From positions 1 through 11,854 of the forward strand of contig CAKZZJ010000079.1 in NCBI GenBank assembly GCA_937885165.1: 11,854 nt of DNA, in the 5' to 3' direction. The translations under genes were made by a program, and so were the position numbers. How positions within the stretch are numbered: position 1 is the first letter of the stretch; each line of letters starts with the position of its first letter. The notes under the pieces were generated by a model. That model was not told the origin of the DNA and made no database searches. It worked only from the letters and a program-made list of their open reading frames with translations. The DNA is from an uncultured Caryophanales bacterium (GTDB taxonomy: Bacteria; Bacillota_I; Bacilli_A; Acholeplasmatales; Anaeroplasmataceae). Below are positions 1 to 6,673 of the stretch, one piece after another.

Positions 1-1938
1 ACCAAATGAAAAGTTTGAAGAACTACTACCTCTACCAAATCCACCAAATCCTGGACCTCCGCCCATTCCTCCACCTCCTGAGCCAAATTTAATATAATTT
101 ATTGATGAAGATGAAGGTAATTCTGCAATAGGACCAACACCTATATATGTTCCACCAGTTATAGTAAATGTACCATCAATATCAAGCGCGGCCATATTAC
201 CAGAACTATCACTTGCTGCACATCTTGATATTACAAGGCCACCCTTTTGAATATAATTACCATTTGAATCTATACCATCTGTATCACCTGATGGTACTGT
301 AACATCTACATATGCTCCACCTTCTACCTGAATTAACTTGGATGCATTAATACCATCATCAGTTGCGTATACATAAATTATAGAATCTCCATTAATATAA
401 ACATTATACCCTTCTAAACCTTCATATGATTTTATAACATTTATAGTTCCACTTTTTATAATCAAATTACCATCTGCATGCATACCATCATCGCCTGATG
501 TAATAGTTATATTTCCACCTTCAATATTGATATTACCTACTGCCTTTTCATTATTTTCCAATGCTTCATCATTGTTTGCATGAACTCCATCATCAGTTGA
601 ATAAATTAAGATATTTCCACCTGTGATATTTATTTCATTATTCCCTTTGATGCCCTTAGATGATTTATCTATCATACTACCGCCGCTTGAAGATGTTTGA
701 TATGTTCCCCAGTCAACCTTGATAATATTATTTGAAATGGAATTTATAACGAATAAATTCTTGCTGGTGTTTATAGTCTGGCCTTCACTTCTTGCATCAT
801 ATGTTGTTATAGAATTTTCAGATTGTGATGATTTATATCTAAATACAACAATATTTTTATAACTACTATCAAGAGTTGCCTGATAATAATAATATGATGA
901 TCTTCCTGACTGAGATAACTGATTTAGTGTTTTAAATGTCCCGCTTTCTGAATCATCATTATATAAATATAAGGCATATCTATATCCTGATACTAACTTA
1001 GATGGTATTCTTACATATAATACTGATGATTCACTTGTTGTGCTTCCTGTATAAACAGAATATGAATCGGTAAAAATATTTAAATTTGCATCCTCGCTTA
1101 TTTCTACATTATATTCTGCATCTATTCCATCTTCTGATGCATATAAATTAATATCACCACCGCTTATGACAACACTGCCTTTCTGATTGCCTTTTGATGA
1201 GATGCTCGAGTTAGTAGTCTTTATCGCATCGCCATCAGTGGATATGATATTTAATGTGCCTGACTGTATTTCTACGCTGTCATTACCTTTGAGTGCGTTA
1301 TTTACGGCAACAACATTTAAAGTTACATTTTTTATTTCAAGATCATCCTTAGTATGAATTCCGTTATTATTATATCCGTAGACATATAACTCTCCTTTAC
1401 CGGATATATTTAAATCACATTCCGCATAGATTGCGGCATTACCATCTGTATCTGATGTGCTTTTTCTTTCATCAACAATGACATTGGTTGTTTCTTCAAG
1501 TGATTTAATAACTAATTTATCTAATTCTTTTGCAGATATAGGTGATGTTTCAGTTGACTTAATATAAACACCATTTAGTTCTAAATATACTTTATCATCT
1601 TCTGTTGCTGAAATTATTATATTTCCTTCTTCAAGATAACCACTGACTTTATATGTTCCAGCTTTAGTAATATTATATGTTTTATTATCTAAAGTTGTGT
1701 AATTACCATCTTCTGTTGTAATAACAAATTCCCCTGTATTTGGGTTGTCAATTACGTTAATTGCATTCTTATCCTGTGATGTTACTATAGTAGTTGTAAC
1801 ATTGTTCCCTCCTGTAGGGATACTATATTGTGACTGATCGCCAAAATCAGTTACATTATTATCTTCATTTATATTACAGCTGCTTAAAGCTAGAATTGTA
1901 ATTAAAAATGAAATCCCTAAAATTATTTTCTTTTTCAC
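1..1938 (-). CDS. Cthe_2159/DUF4353-like carbohydrate-binding lipoprotein, C-terminus cut by the contig edge
   Basis: The reading frame is open from a GTG at 1938 to base 1 (646 codons) and lacks its stop. The protein starts MKKKIILGIS and has a lipoprotein signal peptide with lipobox L-S-S-C (Cys21), so it is probably anchored on the outer face of the membrane. The rest is rich in Thr/Ser/Gly/Asp with repeated DDGI/EDGI/DTDGI motifs, as in the right-handed beta-helix family Cthe_2159 (PF14262), whose founder binds cellulose and pectin-like acidic sugars and calcium. It aligns along its whole length with the 720-residue neighbour at 2277-4439; by that alignment about 61 C-terminal residues are missing. 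It has a shorter Thr/Ser linker after the lipobox than the neighbour. The start is supported by GAGGAG at 1948-1953, 9 bases before GTG; an in-frame TTG at 1939-1941 directly before it is an alternative. The family call rests on pattern recognition; the ligand is unknown. Confidence 0.85.
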   Translation of the reverse strand, partial: MKKKIILGISFLITILALSSCNINEDNNVTDFGDQSQYSIPTGGNNVTTTIVTSQDKNAINVIDNPNTGEFVITTEDGNYTTLDNKTYNITKAGTYKVSGYLEEGNIIISATEDDKVYLELNGVYIKSTETSPISAKELDKLVIKSLEETTNVIVDERKSTSDTDGNAAIYAECDLNISGKGELYVYGYNNNGIHTKDDLEIKNVTLNVVAVNNALKGNDSVEIQSGTLNIISTDGDAIKTTNSSISSKGNQKGSVVISGGDINLYASEDGIDAEYNVEISEDANLNIFTDSYSVYTGSTTSESSVLYVRIPSKLVSGYRYALYLYNDDSESGTFKTLNQLSQSGRSSYYYYQATLDSSYKNIVVFRYKSSQSENSITTYDARSEGQTINTSKNLFVINSISNNIIKVDWGTYQTSSSGGSMIDKSSKGIKGNNEINITGGNILIYSTDDGVHANNDEALENNEKAVGNINIEGGNITITSGDDGMHADGNLIIKSGTINVIKSYEGLEGYNVYINGDSIIYVYATDDGINASKLIQVEGGAYVDVTVPSGDTDGIDSNGNYIQKGGLVISRCAASDSSGNMAALDIDGTFTITGGTYIGVGPIAELPSSSSINYIKFGSGGGGMGGGPGFGGFGRGSSSSNFSFG

Positions 1939-1947
1939 CAATATCAA

Positions 1948-1953
1948 CTCCTC
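1948..1953 (-). promoter_or_regulatory. Ribosome binding site deciding the GTG start
   Basis: GAGGAG on the minus strand lies 9 bases upstream of GTG 1938 and 6 bases upstream of the in-frame TTG 1941. No ATG lies nearby in frame, so the gene must use a non-ATG start. Confidence 0.7.
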
Positions 1954-1969
1954 GTTTAAATTATAAAGC

Positions 1970-1992
1970 ATTATAACTTAAATTTACCTAAA
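1970..1992 (-). promoter_or_regulatory. Candidate promoter with TTTAGGT-type direct repeat
   Basis: On the minus strand a perfect TATAAT lies at 1975-1970, about 32 bases before the GTG start. There is no good -35 box at 17 bases. Instead two imperfect repeats, TTTAGGTA (1992-1985) and TTTAAGTT (1982-1975), sit 10 bases apart just upstream of and touching the -10 box. A similar pair precedes the paralogue at 4439. An activator-dependent promoter is a plausible reading but is inference. Confidence 0.45.
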
Positions 1993-2019
1993 TATTTTCA
2001 AAAAATAATGTGAAAATAT
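1992..2019. repeat. Inverted repeat, 9-base arms, 10-base spacer
   Basis: ATATTTTCA and TGAAAATAT form a perfect inverted repeat around the spacer at 2001-2010. It lies between the terminator of the small upstream gene and the candidate promoter of the truncated lipoprotein gene, centred about 30 bases upstream of its TATAAT. It could be an operator. It is AT-only apart from one G/C pair per arm, so chance is a real possibility. Confidence 0.35.
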
Positions 2020-2049
2020 AAAAATGGCTATAATACATGATTATAGCCA
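2013..2049 (-). terminator. Rho-independent terminator of the small gene
   Basis: On the minus strand TGGCTATAAT, loop CATGT and ATTATAGCCA form a perfect 10-base-pair stem (2025-2049), followed by ATTTTTATATTTT. It starts 11 bases after the stop codon of the 70-residue gene and separates that unit from the next lipoprotein gene. The stem has only three G/C pairs, so efficiency may be moderate. Confidence 0.7.
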
Positions 2050-2059
2050 AATTAAATAT

Positions 2060-2272
2060 TTATATTTGAGCGCCATCCACAATAATTTCAGCAAGAATAT
2101 TTTCATCTAATTCCCAAATTTCAGTTTTTGAATCAGCGATAAGATTACTTACTTCTGATGAATTATATTTAGATAATGCTTCTTCTTCAGATAAACTATA
2201 GTTTTCTTTAATTGCCATAACTACCTTTCTTTTTATAATTGGCAATACTTCAGCAAATAACTCCTGTTTCAT
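2060..2272 (-). CDS. Small hypothetical protein, 70 residues
   Basis: I do not recognise a named family. The product begins MKQELFAEVLPIIKRKVV and is predicted cytoplasmic and largely helical, with an acidic stretch SLSEEEALSKY and a C-terminal segment TEIWELDENILAEII. This order (basic helix, SEEEAL, then a W-x-L segment) resembles small hypothetical proteins common in Firmicutes, but I cannot name one safely. The ATG at 2272 lies 4 bases after the stop of the 720-residue lipoprotein gene, so the two are probably transcribed together and perhaps translationally coupled. No clear ribosome binding site precedes it. An upstream in-frame ATG at 2335 would give 91 residues overlapping the lipoprotein gene by 59 bases, also without a Shine-Dalgarno sequence. 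A downstream ATG at 2218 has AAAGG 5 bases before it and would give 52 residues. A terminator follows the stop. Confidence 0.6.
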   Translation of the reverse strand: MKQELFAEVLPIIKRKVVMAIKENYSLSEEEALSKYNSSEVSNLIADSKTEIWELDENILAEIIVDGAQI

Positions 2273-2276
2273 ATAA

Positions 2277-4439
2277 TTAAGATGAGTAGCTTTGTCCTTG
2301 ACTTGACTGAGTCCAAGTATATGTTGTTGTTCCATTTGTCAAAGTATAACTTGAATTTTTAGCAAGTGAAGCTGATGCGATTAAAAGATTTGAATAGCTT
2401 TGAGATAAAGTAAATGTTGCGATAACAGTACCATCTGAAGACTTTAATGTCCATGTACCACTTCCAAATGAATAGTTGCTTGATGAAGAAGATCCACCCA
2501 TACCACCGAAGCCTGGGCGTCCACTCATACCACCACTTGAACCAAAAGTTATATAGTTAACAGATGATGAAGAAGGTTTTGCAGCAATTGGACCAACACC
2601 AATATATGTTCCGCCAGTCATAGTAAATGTACCATCGATATCAAGTGCGGCCATATTACCTGATGTATCTGTTACGGCACATCTTGAAATAACTGTACCA
2701 CCTTTTTGAATATAATTACCATTTGAATCGATGCCATCAGTATCTCCTGAAGGTACAGTTACATCAACATAACAATCTCCTTCAACCTGAATTAATTTAG
2801 ATGCGTTAATTCCATCATCTGTTGCATAAACAGTAGCTTTTGCAGTACCATTTATATAAATATAGTCACCTTCTAAGCCTTCATATGATTTTGTTACATT
2901 TATGTCTCCTGCTGAAATAGTTAATATATTATCGGCATGAATTCCATCATCCCCTGATATAATATATAATGTTCCGCCACTGATTGTTACATTACCAGTA
3001 CCTTTTGAATTATTATCTAGTGTTACATCGTTGTTTGCATGAATTCCGTCATCCGTAGAACTAATTGTTAATGCAACACTTCCAGAAATTGTTACTTCAT
3101 TATCAGCCTTGATTCCTTTTGATGACTTATCAACTGTAGTTGAAGCACCGCTTGAAGATGTTTGGTATGTTCCCCAGTCAACCTTGATAATACTACTTGA
3201 TACAGAATTTAATACAAACATATTCTTGCTGGTATTTATAGTCTGTCCTTCACTTCTAGCATCATAAGTCGTAGTTGAATTTTCAGTTTGTGATGCTAAA
3301 TATCTAAATACTACAATATTACTATAGTTTGATGATAAACTTGTCTGGTAATAATAATATGAAGAATTCTTGCTTACCTGTGTTAAGGTCTGGAATACTC
3401 CTTCATCTGCATCATCACCATATTGATATATTACATATCTATAGTTTGAAGTATTAACCATACTTGCTTTAATTCTTACATAAAGAGTAGTATTGCTTAT
3501 ACTTGAAATACTTGTTCCAGTATATGTTGAATAAGAATCAGTATAGATATTAACGACTGCTTCATCTGATATTACTGCATCATATGCAGCATCAATTCCA
3601 TCTTCTGATGCATAAACATTAACTGTACCACCAGATATAGTTACAGTCCCTTTTTGATTACCTTTTGAAGATACACTTGAATTAGATGTTGATATACCAT
3701 CACCATCTGTTGATATGATATTTAATGTACCTGATTCTACTGTAACACTATCATTACCTTTAAGTGAATTATTTACAGCAACACATTTTAAAGTTAAATT
3801 CTTAACTTCAAGATCATCTTTACTCTGAACACCATTATTGAAATATCCATAAACTGAAAGAGTACCCTTTCCTGATAATTCTAAATCACAATCTGAATAG
3901 ATTGCTGCAGAATATTCATCAGTACTTGATGATGATCTACCATCAACTATTACATTAGTTGTATCTTTTTTTGCTTTAACTTCAACCTTATCAGCATTTA
4001 ATACATTAATAGGTGCTGTTGTAGTTGATTTAATATATGATTCTGACAATTCTATTATAACCTTATCATCATCACCTGCATTTACGATTATATTTCCATC
4101 AGTAAGTGATCCAGTAACAGTATATGTTCCTGCACTTGTTATTGTATAAGTACTACCACTTTGTGAAAAATTACCATCATCTGTAGTAATACTAAATGTA
4201 GTTGTTGTTACATCTTCTGTTACATCCGTAGCATTTGAATCCTGAGTAGTAGTCACTATAGATGTAGAACTACTTTCTGAAGTAGTTGTTGTAGATGATG
4301 AAGGTGTTACAGTTGTTGTAGTTACAACTGTATTTGATGTATTATTACCACTTGTTGAATTGTTTGTTGCATTACAACCAACTAAAGCAAGTAGTGATAG
4401 CATTGAAATAGCTCCTGCTAATAATCTTTTCTTTTTCAT
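2277..4439 (-). CDS. Cthe_2159/DUF4353-like carbohydrate-binding lipoprotein, 720 residues
   Basis: This is a surface lipoprotein. Residues 1-22 are a lipoprotein signal peptide ending in lipobox L-V-G-C (Cys22). Residues 23-80 form a Thr/Ser-rich, low-complexity linker suited to spanning the wall. Residues 80-620 carry beta-helix-like repeats with Asp-rich turns: SEDGID (278-283), TDDGIHA (462-468), GDDGIHA (496-502), TDDGINA (540-546) and DTDGIDS (567-573). These match the Cthe_2159 family (PF14262, formerly DUF4353), known for parallel beta-helix folds with calcium sites that bind plant-type polysaccharides. A Tyr-rich segment (about 300-430) interrupts the repeats. Residues 630-660 are Gly/Ser-rich, before a C-terminal segment with W663 and W709. 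GAGGT lies 8 bases before the ATG. It is a tandem paralogue of the truncated gene at 1-1938. The true ligand is not known. Confidence 0.88.
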   Translation of the reverse strand: MKKKRLLAGAISMLSLLALVGCNATNNSTSGNNTSNTVVTTTTVTPSSSTTTTSESSSTSIVTTTQDSNATDVTEDVTTTTFSITTDDGNFSQSGSTYTITSAGTYTVTGSLTDGNIIVNAGDDDKVIIELSESYIKSTTTAPINVLNADKVEVKAKKDTTNVIVDGRSSSSTDEYSAAIYSDCDLELSGKGTLSVYGYFNNGVQSKDDLEVKNLTLKCVAVNNSLKGNDSVTVESGTLNIISTDGDGISTSNSSVSSKGNQKGTVTISGGTVNVYASEDGIDAAYDAVISDEAVVNIYTDSYSTYTGTSISSISNTTLYVRIKASMVNTSNYRYVIYQYGDDADEGVFQTLTQVSKNSSYYYYQTSLSSNYSNIVVFRYLASQTENSTTTYDARSEGQTINTSKNMFVLNSVSSSIIKVDWGTYQTSSSGASTTVDKSSKGIKADNEVTISGSVALTISSTDDGIHANNDVTLDNNSKGTGNVTISGGTLYIISGDDGIHADNILTISAGDINVTKSYEGLEGDYIYINGTAKATVYATDDGINASKLIQVEGDCYVDVTVPSGDTDGIDSNGNYIQKGGTVISRCAVTDTSGNMAALDIDGTFTMTGGTYIGVGPIAAKPSSSSVNYITFGSSGGMSGRPGFGGMGGSSSSSNYSFGSGTWTLKSSDGTVIATFTLSQSYSNLLIASASLAKNSSYTLTNGTTTYTWTQSSQGQSYSS

Positions 4440-4484
4440 GTTAGTTTACCTCTTTTCTAAACTTTGCCTATATTTTATTTATGA

Positions 4485-4503
4485 AACCTAAATTGAACCT
4501 AAA
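4485..4503 (-). promoter_or_regulatory. TTTAGGTT direct repeat upstream of the lipoprotein gene
   Basis: On the minus strand two exact copies of TTTAGGTT start 11 bases apart (4503-4496 and 4492-4485). A TAAAAT that could be a -10 box follows 7 bases after the second copy. No convincing -35 hexamer lies at 16-18 bases, and the repeats occupy that place. Eleven-base spacing is typical of tandem sites for OmpR-family response regulators, but no regulator is present in the window. Confidence 0.4.
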
Positions 4504-4532
4504 ATAAAATTAAAATATTATTTATTTTTGGC

Positions 4533-4584
4533 AAAAAAAATATGCCCTTTTGTGAATCAAATGTTGTCATTAAATATGGGCATA
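4533..4584 (-). terminator. Rho-independent terminator of the ATPase/peptidase block
   Basis: On the minus strand TATGCCC (4584-4578) pairs with GGGCATA (4547-4541), followed at once by eight T (4540-4533). The loop is long (30 bases) and can hold a small inner hairpin, AATG/CATT. It begins 4 bases after the stop of the gene at 4589-5206, so it most likely ends that operon before the lipoprotein gene. Confidence 0.75.
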
Positions 4585-4588
4585 GATT

Positions 4589-5206
4589 TTATTTATCATC
4601 ATCTTTTTTATTTAAAATCTCATCAAGGATTTCTTTTTTCATTTCTTCTCTTAATAATTCTTTTTTCTTTTCTTTATCTTCTTTTAATTTTTCATTTTTA
4701 TATTTTATAAATAAAGAAAATATCTGAACACCAAAAAATAAAAATATTAAGACAAATAATATGATACCTACGGCTACTTTATTTATTCCTCCAGCAAATA
4801 TTTTTAAAACTCCTGCCTTACCTAAATACCTTCCGTAAAGATTTTCACTTGTAACATGGAATGTATCAGCTAAAGCATTATTATCGCCTTTGGTGATAAT
4901 ATAATTATCATATATTTTATATACTCTATGAACGATATATTTTTCTTCATTAGAATTATAATATATAATAATATCATCTAATTTTACATCATCATAATTA
5001 ACCTTATTATATATTATATAATCCCCGGCACTTATGGTTGGTTCCATTGCTTTTGTCGGTACGTAGGATACTGATATACCAAAAATTCGTGCTGGTCTAT
5101 CATTTACATTGGCAACTATTACTTCAACTAATATATAGACTGTTAATAATATTAAAAAGAAGGTAAGAATTTCTAATATATACTTACCTATTGATTTCTT
5201 TTTCAT
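4589..5206 (-). CDS. SipW-like S26 signal peptidase homologue lacking the catalytic serine
   Basis: The 205-residue membrane protein has the layout of the SipW/ER-type S26 peptidase family: a transmembrane segment (about 10-32), an extracytoplasmic domain, a second transmembrane segment (about 144-168) and a charged cytoplasmic tail (169-205) likely to form a coiled helix. Family motifs are clear: MEPTISAGD (54-62), His93 in IVHRV, Asp108 in TKGDNN and LYGRYLGKAG (123-132). The residue before MEP, normally the catalytic Ser (S-x-S-M), is Ala53 (codon GCA, 5048-5050), and the context is TKAMEP instead of the usual SGSMEP. In SipW of Bacillus subtilis Ser47, His87 and Asp106 are the key residues; here only the His and Asp equivalents remain. 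It is therefore probably catalytically inactive, perhaps a partner of the active paralogue at 8248-9129. Its ATG overlaps the TGA of the upstream gene by four bases (ATGA), suggesting coupled translation. Confidence 0.85.
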   Translation of the reverse strand: MKKKSIGKYILEILTFFLILLTVYILVEVIVANVNDRPARIFGISVSYVPTKAMEPTISAGDYIIYNKVNYDDVKLDDIIIYYNSNEEKYIVHRVYKIYDNYIITKGDNNALADTFHVTSENLYGRYLGKAGVLKIFAGGINKVAVGIILFVLIFLFFGVQIFSLFIKYKNEKLKEDKEKKKELLREEMKKEILDEILNKKDDDK

Positions 5207-6642
5207 TTTTTATCACCAACATCTGGTGTTTTATTTTTTTCAGTTTCCTTATTTGCTTCATCTTCAGAAGATTTAGCTATTTTCTTTTCTAATTTTTCAA
5301 TCTGAGTTTGAAGATTCTTTTCTTCTTTACTCATCTTTAAAATATTTGCTTGTTTAGCTCCATGAACTATTTTTAAAGTATCATATTTATTTCTTAAATA
5401 ATTAAGTTGTTCTAGATCATCTAAAGTATCTAATTTTTCATCAGATACTTTAAATGATGATTTATATACCTGATCAACCATATCAAGCATTTGTCTTGCG
5501 ACAACCTTGATTGATTCATAATATTTAGTAGTTACTTCATAGTTTGCATCAAATGAAGCTTCGAAGAATTTGGCTGTTTGTGACAACAATACTTCATTCA
5601 TTGTATAATCTTCAAGTTTATTAGTATCCGCCTTAAGATTAAGTTCTAATTCTATATCAGTATTTTTAGTTTGTTTTGGTGCTTTAACCTGAGGCAGATT
5701 TTTAGATGCATAAACATCAGCTATATTTCTATTTTTAATAAATGAAGCAAGTGCTAAAACCATAACATCATTAATATCAGCATCAAAGTCTTTTGAATAA
5801 CGATAATTCTTTTCTCTGATATCGATATTAGTTTCAATACTATCAACATTATCAAGATAAATCCACAGATTATAACACATTTTAAAATCAGGATTATGTA
5901 AAATAATATTCGTCTTCATTATCGGTGGCAATACATCAGGCGATTTAGCTAAAGCCCTGTAAAATTCACTACCCTTTAATGACTGAATCAAATCTCTTAC
6001 ATAAACCAAACGATTAAATTGTTCTTTTGTTACTTCTAAATTGACAGTCAAATCATTTTTTATAGCAACATCTAAATTGATTGTCACTTCTTGCCCTGAT
6101 AAGACAAATTTATTTTCAACATTTAGTCTTTCAGTTTCAAATGATTCTAAAGATTCTTTCATTAATTCATAACGATGTTCAATAAACATTTCCATCCTTT
6201 TGATTAGTGATTTTATGAATCTGTTTTCATAAATAGCTATTTCTTCTTCTGCGTAAGTTGTAAGTACTTTAGAAGGTATTACATTATCATCTTTTATTTC
6301 CTTAATTAGATGAGTATGACTTGATAAATGTCTTACTGTATCTGAATTAACCTTTCTGGCTTTTTCTACAGCAACTATATCCTGTTCATACTTGATTGAT
6401 TTTTTAGGATTTTTAACTATCTTTAAAATAGCAGGATAAGTGGATTCAATGACATCTAAAAAACTCATATCGAAATTTCTTATTTCGGTTTGAGTCTTAT
6501 TATATACTTTTTTAGCACCAGAACTAACTCTGTTAGTTAAATAGGCACCATAAGTATATTTAGGATTATTTTCATTTAACAATTGATATATGTGGCTATA
6601 ATATTCTTCTAAATCATTATTTACTTCTTTTTTCTTAGCCAT
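5203..6642 (-). CDS. DUF2357-type partner protein of the McrB-like ATPase
   Basis: This 479-residue protein has no signal peptide or membrane segment and is predicted cytoplasmic. Residues 60-264 carry features I associate with DUF2357 (PF09823), found beside McrB-like ATPases: FLDVIESTYPAI (61-72), VRHLSSHTHLI (103-113), YENRFIKSLIKRM (138-150), SEFYRAL (225-231) and the block NIILHNPDFKMCYNLW (245-260). Some relatives carry a C-terminal PD-(D/E)xK nuclease; I see no D...(D/E)xK signature here. The C-terminal part is instead a probable long coiled coil (about 430-457) and a Lys/Glu-rich tail. It lies 31 bases after the ATPase gene, with a GAGGA-type ribosome binding site, and overlaps the next gene by ATGA. 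Function is unknown; a physical partnership with the ATPase is likely from gene order and family habit. Confidence 0.7.
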   Translation of the reverse strand: MAKKKEVNNDLEEYYSHIYQLLNENNPKYTYGAYLTNRVSSGAKKVYNKTQTEIRNFDMSFLDVIESTYPAILKIVKNPKKSIKYEQDIVAVEKARKVNSDTVRHLSSHTHLIKEIKDDNVIPSKVLTTYAEEEIAIYENRFIKSLIKRMEMFIEHRYELMKESLESFETERLNVENKFVLSGQEVTINLDVAIKNDLTVNLEVTKEQFNRLVYVRDLIQSLKGSEFYRALAKSPDVLPPIMKTNIILHNPDFKMCYNLWIYLDNVDSIETNIDIREKNYRYSKDFDADINDVMVLALASFIKNRNIADVYASKNLPQVKAPKQTKNTDIELELNLKADTNKLEDYTMNEVLLSQTAKFFEASFDANYEVTTKYYESIKVVARQMLDMVDQVYKSSFKVSDEKLDTLDDLEQLNYLRNKYDTLKIVHGAKQANILKMSKEEKNLQTQIEKLEKKIAKSSEDEANKETEKNKTPDVGDKK

Positions 6643-6673
6643 ATATAATCACTTCCTCTACATATTAAGATAA

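Noticed and set aside
2273..2335. N-terminal extension of the small gene to ATG 2335
   Set aside because: It would overlap the end of the lipoprotein gene by 59 bases in another frame without a ribosome binding site. The downstream ATG at 2272 fits the spacing better, though this is not certain.
4528..4727. Two short plus-strand ORFs opposite the Ser-less peptidase gene
   Set aside because: They run antisense to the tail and membrane segment of a well supported gene, and their hydrophobic Phe/Ser/Leu content is the mirror of its Lys/Glu-rich codons.
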